From: Devosia yakushimensis
GTDB taxonomy: Bacteria; Pseudomonadota; Alphaproteobacteria; Rhizobiales; Devosiaceae
Direction: 5' to 3'
Assembly (NCBI RefSeq): GCF_030159855.1
Contig: NZ_BSNG01000002.1
Location: 169,935-233,934 of the forward strand
Length of the DNA stretch: 64,000 nucleotides
The translations under genes were made by a program, and so were the position numbers. Under the pieces are notes generated by a model that saw only the letters and a program-made list of their open reading frames with translations, was not told where the DNA came from and ran no database searches. Shown here piece by piece: positions 34,224-43,091 of this stretch (its first letter is position 1; every line of letters begins with the position of its first letter).

Positions 34224-35105
34224 ATGATCATCACCTGTCCCCATTGCCAGACCAAGTATCAGGTGACCTACGAGGCCATTGGCTCGGCGGGTCGCAAGGT
34301 GCAATGCGCCTATTGCCAGCGGGCCTGGCAGCAGGAACCCGTCGTGCCGGAGGCGCCGCCCGCACCAGCGGATGAAATGTTCGATGCCATGGCCGAGGAT
34401 GGGCTCGATGAGGCATTGGTGACCGAAGAGCGGGCCGTTGCTGCCGAGCTGGCGCGGCGCCTTGCCATTGAACAGGAACAGGCCCGGCCGGAAACGCAAA
34501 AAAGCGCCGGCGAAGTTGACCCGGCGGTGATCCGCAAGCGGCAGAAGGCGTTCTTGCGCCGGCAGAGCGCGCTGATTGCACATTTGCCCCTGGCGCGTTT
34601 GCGCCGGGCCGCGCGGGTGGCCGGGGTGCTTATTCTTTGCGTCTTGATCGGCGCGCTCTATTTCGGACGCGTGCAGCTGGTTGAACGCGTTCCCTCGCTG
34701 GCCGGCCTCTATGCCGGTCTGGGATTGGGCGTGAATGTGGTGGGACTCGATTTTTCCAATGTCACCGCCCAGCGCGCTTTGCGCGACGGCAAGGAAATGC
34801 TGATCGTCTCGGCTCAGATCGTGGGGCTGACGGCGGACCCGGTGGGGGTTCCGCCCGTCGTGGTGACCCTGCTGGGGCCAAATGGAGCCGCGATCTATGA
34901 GTGGAGCGTCACCCCATCGGTGCGGGATCTGATGGCGGGAGAGCGTTCGAGCTTTGATACGCAATTGGCCCTGCCACCGGGAGAGGCCGAACGCATGCGG
35001 CTGAGCTTTGCCGCGGCCGCGCCACAGCCGGGGCGAGCGGCATCGCCGCCGTCGAGATCCGTACCTATATCAAGCGCTGATCAAACCAATCCGGAGCATC
35101 CCTGA
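34224..35105 (+). CDS. Zinc-ribbon (MJ0042-type) membrane protein
   Basis: About 293 residues. The N-terminus is an MJ0042-type zinc ribbon, MIITCPHCQTKYQVTYEAIG with the second Cys pair in CAYCQRAW. An acidic/Ala-rich linker follows, then one membrane helix (about 137-153, GVLILCVLIGALYFG) and a periplasmic/C-terminal domain resembling DUF3426 (VTAQRALRDGKEMLIVSAQI). ATG 34224 is chosen because the ribbon begins there; the longer frame adds 24 unrelated residues. It overlaps cpdR (TGATG). Function unknown; the gene always sits near ftsEX and cpdR in relatives, as far as I recall. Confidence 0.85.
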   Translation: MIITCPHCQTKYQVTYEAIGSAGRKVQCAYCQRAWQQEPVVPEAPPAPADEMFDAMAEDGLDEALVTEERAVAAELARRLAIEQEQARPETQKSAGEVDPAVIRKRQKAFLRRQSALIAHLPLARLRRAARVAGVLILCVLIGALYFGRVQLVERVPSLAGLYAGLGLGVNVVGLDFSNVTAQRALRDGKEMLIVSAQIVGLTADPVGVPPVVVTLLGPNGAAIYEWSVTPSVRDLMAGERSSFDTQLALPPGEAERMRLSFAAAAPQPGRAASPPSRSVPISSADQTNPEHP

Positions 35106-35515
35106 TGGCTCGTATTCTCGTTGCCGAAGACGATCCTTCGGTTCGCGCCTTTGTCGTTTCCGCACTGTCCATGAAGGGTCATGAGGTGGTGGCGGCCGAA
35201 GATGGCGGCCTGGGCGCGGAAATTGCCGACGAGGAAGAAGGGCGCTTCGACCTGCTGCTGAGCGACATCAAGATGCCGATCATGGATGGGATTGCGCTGG
35301 CGCTGCATGTCGGGGCCAAATATCCCGAGGTGACCATCGTGCTGATGACCGGCTTTGCCGACCAGCGCGAGCGGGCTCATGGGCTGGACGCGTTGATCTA
35401 TGACGTCATCACCAAGCCGTTCACCCTGGCCGACCTGCTGGTCAAGGTCGATGACGCAATTGCCGGAAAGCCGGTCGAGGTCGTCTCGCTGGGGCGGCGG
35501 GCGCTGGAGCAATAA
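35105..35515 (+). CDS. cpdR: Single-domain response regulator CpdR
   Basis: A 136-residue receiver domain with no output domain. D9/D10, phospho-acceptor D54 (LLLSDIKMPIMDGIALAL), T82 and K104 (VITKPF) are present. The region VLMTGFADQRERAHGLDALI is highly characteristic of CpdR of Caulobacter and Rhizobiales. Unphosphorylated CpdR recruits ClpXP for degradation of CtrA-pathway and other proteins at the pole. It is translationally coupled to the zinc-ribbon gene and convergent with the winged-helix gene, one base apart. Confidence 0.93.
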   Translation: MARILVAEDDPSVRAFVVSALSMKGHEVVAAEDGGLGAEIADEEEGRFDLLLSDIKMPIMDGIALALHVGAKYPEVTIVLMTGFADQRERAHGLDALIYDVITKPFTLADLLVKVDDAIAGKPVEVVSLGRRALEQ

Positions 35516-35516
35516 G

Positions 35517-36620
35517 TCAGGCGACCTCCGGCCGCCATTCGATAGTGGCTGGCCCCGCGCCATCGGCAAGGAGGGCGCCAATGGCGAGCCCTTCGGCCTC
35601 GGCGCTGGCTTTCTCGGCCTTGGTCAATTTGCGGAAGGGCGCGAGTTCGATGGTCAGATCGTTCTTGGTCCGGCGAATGGTCCAGTTGCCGGCGATGAAG
35701 CCGTCAATTGTAAAGGTTGCGACATAGCCATTGACCACGACCATGCGTTCCCGGGCGTAGGGGGGCTGTAGCCGCGAGCGGTCGGCAAAGCCCAGAAAGA
35801 CATTGTCGTAATCGGGCAGGAAGCGCACGGGCGCGGGCGTGTCCGGGGCAGGGCGCGGCGCTTCGGGCAGGTCGTAAAGCACGCGGCCATCCTCGCCGTG
35901 AAATTCGACCAATTGCCCGCGCACCGCCTCGAAGGCCAGCGCGAGGCGCGTGAGGCCGCACCAGGTCTGCATATCCTTGACGCTGGCAGGCCCATAGGCG
36001 GCGAGATAGCGCAGGACGAGTTCGGGCAGCGGGATGGGCTCGGAGAGGCCCTGGCCGATCCACTTTTCAATACGCATCAGCAGCGGCGCGCCGCCATGGC
36101 CCCAGATGCGGGTGGGCGGAATCTGGATCAGGGTTTCGGCGCCTTGCACGACCTGGGCAAGCACGAGCGGATCGCTATCGGGGAAATGTTCGAGCAGACG
36201 CCGGCCCAGTTCGCCCGCAGTAACAGGCGCTTCATCAATAATGCTGACGCCCTGGTGATTGACCGCATGACGGTCGGCATTGATGGCGCGGGATTTGGCG
36301 ACCGAGCTGAAGGTGCGGTCCAATACCGGCTGCATGAGCGGACGGATAGCGCGCATGTCCGGCACGGTGTGAAGATGGAGCGTGGTGCGCATCGTGGTGG
36401 CGCGCAGCAGCGTCTTGTCGGTGATGAGCGCCGTCAGCGCGCCAGGGGTGAAGCCGGCAATCCGGTTCCACAGGGCGATATAGGGCGTGTTGGTGGTTTG
36501 GGCTTGCAGGCCCAGGAGAAAGGCGATCGCGTCGGGGATGGCAATGTCGGTGCGTTCCAGCATCCATTGCCGGGCAAGGGTGGCACGGTTGAGCTGGCGG
36601 TCGGAAAGTGTCTCGGGCAT
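35517..36620 (-). CDS. Winged-helix DNA-binding protein (AlkZ-like, HTH_42 family)
   Basis: A 367-residue protein of the family that includes the DNA interstrand-crosslink glycosylase AlkZ/YcaQ. It begins LSDRQLNRATLARQWMLERT and has AIAFLLGLQAQTTNTPYIAL, RTTLHLHTVPDMRAIRPLMQ and the C-terminal RLQPPYARERMVVVNGYVAT. The catalytic QxQ/QxD motif of AlkZ appears as GLQAQ. Membership is fairly secure; a DNA-repair role is only suggested. Confidence 0.8.
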   Translation of the reverse strand: MPETLSDRQLNRATLARQWMLERTDIAIPDAIAFLLGLQAQTTNTPYIALWNRIAGFTPGALTALITDKTLLRATTMRTTLHLHTVPDMRAIRPLMQPVLDRTFSSVAKSRAINADRHAVNHQGVSIIDEAPVTAGELGRRLLEHFPDSDPLVLAQVVQGAETLIQIPPTRIWGHGGAPLLMRIEKWIGQGLSEPIPLPELVLRYLAAYGPASVKDMQTWCGLTRLALAFEAVRGQLVEFHGEDGRVLYDLPEAPRPAPDTPAPVRFLPDYDNVFLGFADRSRLQPPYARERMVVVNGYVATFTIDGFIAGNWTIRRTKNDLTIELAPFRKLTKAEKASAEAEGLAIGALLADGAGPATIEWRPEVA

Positions 36621-36687
36621 GGCCGTCCTCCCTGGATGGTGAGACGACTATGCCCGAACGGATAAGACAAGGGGTGTCAGCAGATGC

Positions 36688-37983
36688 TCACAGCCAATCG
36701 GGCACGCTATCGAGGGCGATCAGTTCGTCGAGGGTCTTGCGTGGCCGGATAACGTGGAAGCGATCGCCATCGACTAGGACTTCGGGGATCAGAGCCCGCG
36801 AATTGTAGGTCGAGGCCATGACCGCGCCATAGGCGCCGGCGCTCATCACGGCCAGGAGATCGCCTTCCTTGACGCCGGGCATGGTGCGCGCTTTGGCCAG
36901 ATAATCGCCGGTTTCGCAGACCGGGCCGACAATGTCGGCGGTGATGGGGGCGAGGTTGGAATGATTGACCAGCTCGATATCGTGGTGGGCTTCGTAGAGC
37001 GTGGGGCGGATCAGGTCGTTCATCGCCGCGTCGACGATGACGAAATTGGTGCCGCCCTCCTTCACATATTCGACTTTGGTGACCAGAATGCCGGCATTGC
37101 CGACCAGCAGCCGCCCCGGCTCGATGACCAGTGTGCACCCGAGTTGGCCGACCTTGTCCCGCACGACGGCGGCATAGGCCTCGGGATGCGGTGGCGCGGT
37201 TTCGCCATGGCTATAGGGAATGCCCAGGCCCCCGCCGACATCGACATGGTGGATCGTGTGGCCATCGGCCCGCAAGGCGGTCACGAGTTCGGCCATGAGA
37301 CCGAAGGCATTGCCGAAGGGCTCGAGATCGGTGATCTGGCTGCCGATATGCATATCGACCCCGACCGCCTCGACATTGGGCAGGGCGGCAATGCGGGCAT
37401 AGACTTCGCGGGCCCGGGCATAGGGGATGCCGAACTTGTTCTCGGCCTTGCCAGTAGAAATCTTGGCATGGGTTCGGGCATCGACATCGGGATTGATGCG
37501 GACCGATATTTTGGCGGTCAGCCCCATGTCGGAGGCGACCATCGAAAGGCGCTCCAGTTCGGGTTCACTCTCGACATTGAAACATTTGATGCCGGCCTCG
37601 AGGCCCCGGCGCATTTCGGCGACGGTTTTGGCGACGCCGGAAAAGACGATCATGTCGGGCCTGATACCGGCGGCCAGCGCGCGTTCCAATTCTCCCAGCG
37701 ACACGACATCAGCGCCCGCGCCTTCCGAGGCCATGAGCTTGAGCACGGCCTGGTTGGAATTGGCTTTCATGGCATAGGCCAGGAGCGTCGGGATGCCTTC
37801 GAAGGCCGATTTCACCACCCGCACATGCCGGCGCAGGGTGGCGCTGGAATAGACATAAAAGGGCGTGCCGACCTTTTCGGCCAGGGTGTTGAGATTGACG
37901 TCCTCGGCATGGAGGGTGCCGTCGCGGTGTTCGAAGTGGTGGACCAAGGTCTTTTCCCGGTTTTGCTGCACCCGCGATGTCAC
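36688..37983 (-). CDS. lysA: Diaminopimelate decarboxylase
   Basis: Up to 431 residues, a fold III PLP enzyme that makes lysine from meso-diaminopimelate. The PLP lysine is K73 in LLAYAMKANSNQAVLK; HVDVGGGLGIPYSHGE binds the PLP phosphate; VCETGDYLAKAR is near the active site. The start is uncertain: GTG 37983, GTG 37971 (with GAGGTG upstream) and TTG 37947 are in frame before the conserved HHFEHRDGTLHAED. It follows the ChaC gene and argH on the same strand, 150 bases after ChaC. Confidence 0.94.
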   Translation of the reverse strand: MTSRVQQNREKTLVHHFEHRDGTLHAEDVNLNTLAEKVGTPFYVYSSATLRRHVRVVKSAFEGIPTLLAYAMKANSNQAVLKLMASEGAGADVVSLGELERALAAGIRPDMIVFSGVAKTVAEMRRGLEAGIKCFNVESEPELERLSMVASDMGLTAKISVRINPDVDARTHAKISTGKAENKFGIPYARAREVYARIAALPNVEAVGVDMHIGSQITDLEPFGNAFGLMAELVTALRADGHTIHHVDVGGGLGIPYSHGETAPPHPEAYAAVVRDKVGQLGCTLVIEPGRLLVGNAGILVTKVEYVKEGGTNFVIVDAAMNDLIRPTLYEAHHDIELVNHSNLAPITADIVGPVCETGDYLAKARTMPGVKEGDLLAVMSAGAYGAVMASTYNSRALIPEVLVDGDRFHVIRPRKTLDELIALDSVPDWL

Positions 37984-38138
37984 CTCGGCGTAGGCCGGGG
38001 TCCATGCTGAACGCTATCCACACATGCGATGCAGGGAGAGCGCACAGCATGGATTGCGGCCTTCACCGGAATAACGCCGTGGGTGGGCATGTTTCGCAGA
38101 AATCCCTATGCCAAGCCTGCCCAAAACGAAAGCAAGAC

Positions 38139-38837
38139 TTATCGATTCAGCGCATAGGCGGTTTCGATCCGTTCGGCGACCAGGTTTTGCAACAGCCAGA
38201 GATGGGGGCCGTGAATGCCCATATCCTCCAGATGCTGCACGGTGGCGAAGAGGTATTCGGCCATGGAACCACGATTGCCGACAGCCTTGGCCAGCACATC
38301 GGCAATGGCCTCGACGGTGAGGCCTGAAACATAGCGGCCCGAATTGCGGTCGATGCAGAAGGTGAGCGCGCGGATCGTGCGTTCGCCGCTCTGGACATTG
38401 ACCCAGCGTGGCGGGAAGGCCGAGGGTAGCCAGCCCATTTCGCGCTCGAGGAGCTTGGTGAGGGATTCGTCGATCCGGTCGGCCGGCAGGCGATAGAGTA
38501 CGCCCTTGCAGGCCCCGCCGCGGTCGAGCGCCAGCATGAGGCCGGGATTTTCGTCGCTACCGCGGAAGCGGTTGTTCCAGCCCAGACAGAAGGCGCGGTG
38601 CCAGCCGCGCACGACGCCGGTGCGCATTTCAACGAAGTCGCAGGCCGGTTTCCAGATCAGCGAGCCATAGGCAAAGATCCAGATTTCGCCGGCGTCCGGA
38701 CCGATCGAGAGCAGATGCTCGATGGTTGCGCGATGGTCGTCGGCCGTAGCCTGCCGCATGCCTTCGGGGGGCGGTGGCATTTCGTCGGAGAGCGAAGCGG
38801 GCTGGAGGACCGCGACATGACGCTCGGAAAGGCGCAT
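38139..38837 (-). CDS. ChaC-like gamma-glutamylcyclotransferase, copy 2
   Basis: About 232 residues with the ChaC fold: IWIFAYGSLIWKPACDF, RTGVVRGWHRAFCLGWNNRF, ENPGLMLALDRGGACKG and MLIDR-like ligand loops. It has a 60-residue N-terminal extension that copy 1 lacks. ATG 38837 is favoured because AGGAA lies eight bases upstream; ATG 38858 is the alternative. It lies between argH and lysA, genes that are often neighbours in alphaproteobacteria. Likely glutathione degradation. Confidence 0.82.
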   Translation of the reverse strand: MRLSERHVAVLQPASLSDEMPPPPEGMRQATADDHRATIEHLLSIGPDAGEIWIFAYGSLIWKPACDFVEMRTGVVRGWHRAFCLGWNNRFRGSDENPGLMLALDRGGACKGVLYRLPADRIDESLTKLLEREMGWLPSAFPPRWVNVQSGERTIRALTFCIDRNSGRYVSGLTVEAIADVLAKAVGNRGSMAEYLFATVQHLEDMGIHGPHLWLLQNLVAERIETAYALNR

Positions 38838-38908
38838 CTGTCGGTTCCTGGTTCGCATCGCTCCATCCAAATCAGTTCGGTCCCGATATGGTGGGGGCAG
38901 CGACGGGG

Positions 38909-40357
38909 TTATTCAACCCCGCCATCACCATGGCCGCCATGCTTTTTCTTGGACAGGGGCTTTGGATCATGCGGCTGGCCGGTGAGGATGGTTTTCCAGC
39001 GGGCGGCCTGGATCAGCACGTTGGCCGGGGCCGTCCCGCCATAGGATTGCCGGGCGGCAACGGAGGCCTCAACGGTCAGCACCTTATGGATGCGGCTATC
39101 GATGCGCTGGTCGATGAATTTGAAATCCTCAATGGTAAGGCCCTCAAGGCCACAATTCTTCTGCTCGGCCAGGGCCACGATCTGGCCGGTGATGTGATGG
39201 GCATCGCGGAAGGGGATATTGAGTTCGCGCACCAGCCAGTCGGCAATATCGGTGGCGGTGGAAAAGCCGGCGGCGGCCGAGACGCGCATGCGCTCGCGAT
39301 TGGGCACCATGTCGCCCACCATGCCGGTCATGGCGGCAAGGGATAGGGAAAGCGCGTCGAGGGCGTCGAAGGCGACTTCCTTGTCTTCCTGCATGTCCTT
39401 GGAATAGGCGAGCGGCAGGCCTTTCATGACGACGAGCAGGCTGGTCAGTGCGCCCAAAATCCGGCCGATCTTGGCGCGGACCAGCTCGGCGGCATCCGGA
39501 TTGCGCTTCTGCGGCATGATGGAGGAGCCGGTGGTGAATTTGTCGGAGAGGCGCACGAAGCCGAACTGAGCGGAACTCCAGATCACCATTTCCTCGGCAA
39601 AGCGGCTGAGATGCATGGCGCAGATTGCGGCGGCGGCCAGCGTTTCGAGAATGAAATCGCGGTCCGAGACGGCGTCGAGCGAATTGGCGGTGGGGCGGTC
39701 AAAGCCCAGCTGTTCGGCCGTGCGTTCCCGATTGATCGGGTAGGGCGTGCCGGCAAGCGCGGCCGAGCCAAGCGGGCTTTCATTGAGGCGTTTGCGGGCA
39801 TCGAGCAGCCGGCCGGCATCGCGTCCCAACATTTCGACATAGGCCAGCAGGTGATGGCCGAAGGTGACCGGCTGGGCGCTTTGCAGATGGGTGAAGCCGG
39901 GCATGATGGTATCGGCTTCTTCTTCGGCACGGGTGACCAGAGCCAGCTGCAGGGTGTGGACCTGCACGACCAGCGTATCAATGGTGTCACGTACATAGAG
40001 CTTGAAATCGGTTGCGACCTGATCGTTGCGCGAGCGCGCCGTATGCAGGCGCCCGGCGGCATCGCCGATCTTTTCGCGCAGGCGCGATTCCACGTTCATG
40101 TGGATGTCCTCGAGCGCACGCGAGAACGTGAAGCTGCCGCTCTCGATTTCCGCCAGCACCTCATTTAGACCGACCACGATGGCGTCGCGATCTTTCTGCG
40201 TCAGAATGCCCGTCTCGGCGAGCATTGTCGCATGGGCGATTGATCCGGCAATATCCTGGCGGAACAGACGCTGGTCGAATCCGATCGAGGCGTTGATTTC
40301 TTCCATGATGGCGTCGGGGCCGGTAGCGAACCGGCCGCCCCACATCTTGTTGCTCAT
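38909..40357 (-). CDS. argH: Argininosuccinate lyase
   Basis: A 482-residue enzyme of the fumarase/aspartase superfamily which splits argininosuccinate into arginine and fumarate. It begins [20 protein letters not shown]; signature [15 protein letters not shown] is near residue 280, and [12 protein letters not shown] is the substrate-binding region. ATG 40357 has AGGGAA upstream and matches the family start; the frame extends further but without support. It is divergent from tlpA, start to start only 21 bases apart. Confidence 0.96.
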   Translation of the reverse strand: MSNKMWGGRFATGPDAIMEEINASIGFDQRLFRQDIAGSIAHATMLAETGILTQKDRDAIVVGLNEVLAEIESGSFTFSRALEDIHMNVESRLREKIGDAAGRLHTARSRNDQVATDFKLYVRDTIDTLVVQVHTLQLALVTRAEEEADTIMPGFTHLQSAQPVTFGHHLLAYVEMLGRDAGRLLDARKRLNESPLGSAALAGTPYPINRERTAEQLGFDRPTANSLDAVSDRDFILETLAAAAICAMHLSRFAEEMVIWSSAQFGFVRLSDKFTTGSSIMPQKRNPDAAELVRAKIGRILGALTSLLVVMKGLPLAYSKDMQEDKEVAFDALDALSLSLAAMTGMVGDMVPNRERMRVSAAAGFSTATDIADWLVRELNIPFRDAHHITGQIVALAEQKNCGLEGLTIEDFKFIDQRIDSRIHKVLTVEASVAARQSYGGTAPANVLIQAARWKTILTGQPHDPKPLSKKKHGGHGDGGVE

Positions 40358-40378
40358 CGCTGGTTCCCTGGAGATTGC

Positions 40379-41041
40379 ATGTCTGACAATAGCGCCCCCC
40401 GCCAACCGGCCCCGAAACGCTCGCGGCTATTCATCACGCTGGGGGTGGCGGGAGTGGCCGTAGCTATAGCGGCGTGGACCTATCTCGGCAATGCCGCCGG
40501 CGCCAGGGAATGCCCGGTGCAGAAGTCGGCGGCCGATGCGATCGATGCGGCTGCGGTGGGGGAGCTCGCCGCGTTGATGGGCACGGGCGAGGGACGCGGT
40601 TACAAGACCATGGCGTTCAAGGATGCGACGGGTGAGGACAGGACCATTGCCGACTTTTCCGGCAAGGCGCTGCTGGTCAATTTCTGGGCGAGCTGGTGCG
40701 TGCCCTGCCGGGAGGAAATGCCCGCGCTCGACGCCATTGCCACCAAGTATAATTCGGATGCCTTCATGGTGCTGCCGATCAATCTCGATATCGGTGAAGG
40801 GGGGCTCGCAAAGGCGCAGGGTTTCCTGGACGAGAACCAGTTCAAGAACCTGCCGCTCTACGCCGATAGCAGTTTTGCCGCCTTCGAGCGACTGAAGCGC
40901 GAGGCCGTGGCCGTGGGCCTGCCGGCAACGCTGGTGCTGGACGAGAACGGCTGCGAGCTGGCCGTCCTGCAGGGGCCGGCAGAGTGGAATTCGCCCGATG
41001 GCGAGGCAGTCATCGAGGCGCTGGTGGGGCTCAAGAGCTAG
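40379..41041 (+). CDS. tlpA: TlpA-type thioredoxin-like disulfide oxidoreductase
   Basis: A 220-residue membrane-anchored thioredoxin-fold protein. One N-terminal helix (about 17-38) places the domain in the periplasm. The redox site is C107-V-P-C110 in [18 protein letters not shown]. Such proteins reduce apocytochrome c or cytochrome oxidase Cu-site thiols. The ATG has GGAG six bases upstream; its promoter must lie inside argH. The TlpA name is by family. Confidence 0.88.
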   Translation: MSDNSAPRQPAPKRSRLFITLGVAGVAVAIAAWTYLGNAAGARECPVQKSAADAIDAAAVGELAALMGTGEGRGYKTMAFKDATGEDRTIADFSGKALLVNFWASWCVPCREEMPALDAIATKYNSDAFMVLPINLDIGEGGLAKAQGFLDENQFKNLPLYADSSFAAFERLKREAVAVGLPATLVLDENGCELAVLQGPAEWNSPDGEAVIEALVGLKS

Positions 41042-41070
41042 CAGGCCGCCTATGAGGTCGGTCTGGGAGG

Positions 41071-41292
41071 CTAAATCAGCCGATCAACCACTGCACCGGA
41101 ATCGATCACGGGCGCCTTGGCTTGCCCATTGGGATCGAACAGGGCGGTTTTGGCCTGTTCTTCCGCGGCAGCAATGCGCAATTGCGCGCTGAGCTCGGCG
41201 ACCTTGGTCAGTTGAGCCGCGGCGGGCGTTTCGGCGCGATCGACAATGCGGTTGATCATGACCGGCGGGCTGATGCCGATGGAATTGCTCAT
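41071..41292 (-). CDS. Small protein downstream of a YjfB-like gene, function unknown
   Basis: A 73-residue protein, MSNSIGISPPVMINRIVDRA then an Ala/Gln/Lys-rich helix (AAAQLTKVAELSAQLRIAAA) and a short C-terminal tail ending VIDSGAVVDRLI. It begins one base after the stop of the YjfB-like gene, so the two are co-translated. I recognise no family. Predicted soluble and helical. Confidence 0.55.
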   Translation of the reverse strand: MSNSIGISPPVMINRIVDRAETPAAAQLTKVAELSAQLRIAAAEEQAKTALFDPNGQAKAPVIDSGAVVDRLI

Positions 41293-41293
41293 A

Positions 41294-41476
41294 CTAGGCC
41301 TGCTTGTCGACCTTGGTGCCCTGGCCGGGCGGCGGGGCCGCAGGCGCGCTCTGCAACAGGGTGTTGAGCAGCGCTGCTTCCATTTCATGGGCCTTTTTGA
41401 ATACGGCAATCTGCACGGAATTCTGCGTTGCCGCAGTCCGCATGGTCACCATTTGCATGGCCAGATCGCTATCCAA
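41294..41476 (-). CDS. YjfB-family putative motility protein
   Basis: A 60-residue protein: DLAMQMVTMRTAATQNSVQI, then AVFKKAHEMEAALLNTLLQS. The small size and the VFKKAHEME pattern fit the YjfB 'putative motility protein' family, whose function is unknown but which is often found in flagellated bacteria. It forms a two-gene unit with the 73-residue gene. No flagellar genes are in the window. It is upstream of tlpA's end, convergent. Confidence 0.65.
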   Translation of the reverse strand: MDSDLAMQMVTMRTAATQNSVQIAVFKKAHEMEAALLNTLLQSAPAAPPPGQGTKVDKQA

Positions 41477-41573
41477 TGGAAGGCCCCTTATCGGTCAACA
41501 GGGCCTCAAGGTAGCGCCCTGGCAGTAAACAAAAGCTTGGGACATCGTGGCAATTTTGTGAAATTACCAGAGG

Positions 41574-42257
41574 TTAGCGGCCACCCCAAAGCGTTACTTC
41601 CCGCCGCTTGAGGCCGGCGGCGAGGATGACCCCCGTGGCAAAGCCACCGATATGGGCCCACCAGGCGACCGGTTCGTCCGAGCCGATCACCACGTAGAAA
41701 AGCTGTGTCGCCACCCAGAAACCCAGCATCCAGAAGGCCGGCACCGGCAACGGAATGGGGATGACGATGCGCGCCAGCACGAAGACGCGGGCATGGGGAA
41801 AGAGCAGAATATAGGCGCCCATGACCCCGGCCACGGCGCCCGAGGCGCCAATCAGCGGGCCATTGGCGTCGAGATTGAACGCCATATGCGCCAGTGCCGC
41901 GCAGATGGCGCAGGCGAGGTAAAAGGCCAGGAACCGGACATGGCCCATGGCGTCCTCGATGTTGTCGCCGAACACCCAGAGGAAGAGCATATTGCTGAGC
42001 AAATGCAGCCAATCGGCATGGAGAAACGCATAGGTAATCAGCGTTGCCCAATCGGGCAGCCAGGGTACCGGCTGGGGGTAGAGATTGCGCACGACAATCG
42101 GGATCATGCCGAAATCGATGGTCGCCTGGTCGAAAGCGGCGGGCGGCAGGACGGATTGAAACAGGAAGCAGACGATGGTCAGCGCGATCAGCCCATAGGT
42201 CACATAGGGAAATCGCACATGCCGGATGGGATTTCTGTCATGCAGCGGCAGGAACAT
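41574..42257 (-). CDS. Rhomboid-family intramembrane serine protease
   Basis: A 227-residue polytopic protein with six helices. Catalytic S139 is in PLIGASGAVAG, H202 in WAHIGGFATGV, and N89 in HLLSNMLFLWVFGDN. It cleaves other membrane proteins within the bilayer. It starts three bases after the PduO adenosyltransferase stop, so it belongs to a small-protein-PduO-rhomboid operon. Confidence 0.92.
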   Translation of the reverse strand: MFLPLHDRNPIRHVRFPYVTYGLIALTIVCFLFQSVLPPAAFDQATIDFGMIPIVVRNLYPQPVPWLPDWATLITYAFLHADWLHLLSNMLFLWVFGDNIEDAMGHVRFLAFYLACAICAALAHMAFNLDANGPLIGASGAVAGVMGAYILLFPHARVFVLARIVIPIPLPVPAFWMLGFWVATQLFYVVIGSDEPVAWWAHIGGFATGVILAAGLKRREVTLWGGR

Positions 42258-42260
42258 GGA

Positions 42261-42857
42261 TCAGCCGCCCTTTGCCACGTCGCCATAGCTGCCCGGAACC
42301 CACAATACGTCCTTGGCGCCATTGGCATTGGCGACGCGGGCCAGCACGAAGAGCAGGTCTGACAGCCGGTTGAGATAGCGGATGGCCTCGGCATTGGTGT
42401 CGGGCTCGGCAACCGCCAGTTCCACGGTGAGGCGCTCGGCGCGGCGGGTTACCGTACGGGCGATGTGGAGGGCCGAGGCAAGGGGAGTGCCGCCGGGCAG
42501 CACGAAGCTCTTGAGCGGCGCAATATCGGCATTGAAATGATCGATCTGCTTTTCCAGCCACTGCGTCTGCACCGGACGGACGCGCAAGGAGGGGTGCTCG
42601 GCGGCCGGATCGTCGGCGCCAGGGGTCGCCAGGTCGGAGCCGACATCGAAGAGATCGTTCTGCACCCGCGACAGCAGCATATCGATCTTGGGCATGGAAT
42701 TGGTCTGCAGGCGTGCCTGGCCCACAAAGGCATTGGCCTCGTCGACAGTGCCATAGGCCTCAACGCGCAAGTCATATTTGGGCCGGCGCGGGCCACGGAC
42801 CAGGCCCGTCGTGCCATCATCGCCGGTCTTGGTATAGATGCGATTGAGCTTGACCAT
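42261..42857 (-). CDS. ATP:cob(I)alamin adenosyltransferase, PduO type
   Basis: A 198-residue helical-bundle enzyme that adds the adenosyl group to cobalamin to give coenzyme B12. It begins VKLNRIYTKTGDDGTTGLVR and has YGTVDEANAFVGQARLQ, then LPGGTPLASALHIARTVTRRAE and the C-terminal YLNRLSDLLFVLARVAN, all PduO hallmarks. It is part of a tight operon with a twin-helix small protein and rhomboid. The cobaltochelatase gene cobS is also in the window, so B12 is likely made by this organism. Confidence 0.93.
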   Translation of the reverse strand: MVKLNRIYTKTGDDGTTGLVRGPRRPKYDLRVEAYGTVDEANAFVGQARLQTNSMPKIDMLLSRVQNDLFDVGSDLATPGADDPAAEHPSLRVRPVQTQWLEKQIDHFNADIAPLKSFVLPGGTPLASALHIARTVTRRAERLTVELAVAEPDTNAEAIRYLNRLSDLLFVLARVANANGAKDVLWVPGSYGDVAKGG

Positions 42858-42860
42858 GGC

Positions 42861-43058
42861 TTAGCCCCGGCCCCCGAAGAAGTAGAGCGCGCCAAGCAGC
42901 AGGACCAGCGCCACGGCCTGGCCGATAACACGCAGGCGCATCAGCTTCTGGCTCGTATTGCCCGAGCCGCCCTTGAGCATGTTCCACAGGCCCAGGCCCA
43001 GCACGATGACAACGAAGAGCAGGGCCAGTGCGATGGCGATATTGAGAAGAGTTTCCAT
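42861..43058 (-). CDS. Twin-transmembrane-helix small protein (HIG1-like)
   Basis: A 65-residue protein with two hydrophobic helices (about 4-25 and 43-61): METLLNIAIALALLFVVIVL, then KLMRLRVIGQAVALVLLLGA. This is the 'twin transmembrane helix small protein' found before PduO-type genes in alphaproteobacteria, resembling HIG1. Function unknown. It is three bases before the adenosyltransferase gene. Confidence 0.85.
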   Translation of the reverse strand: METLLNIAIALALLFVVIVLGLGLWNMLKGGSGNTSQKLMRLRVIGQAVALVLLLGALYFFGGRG

Positions 43059-43091
43059 ATGGGCCTGCTTTGCTTTTGCGGGCCAGGGGCC

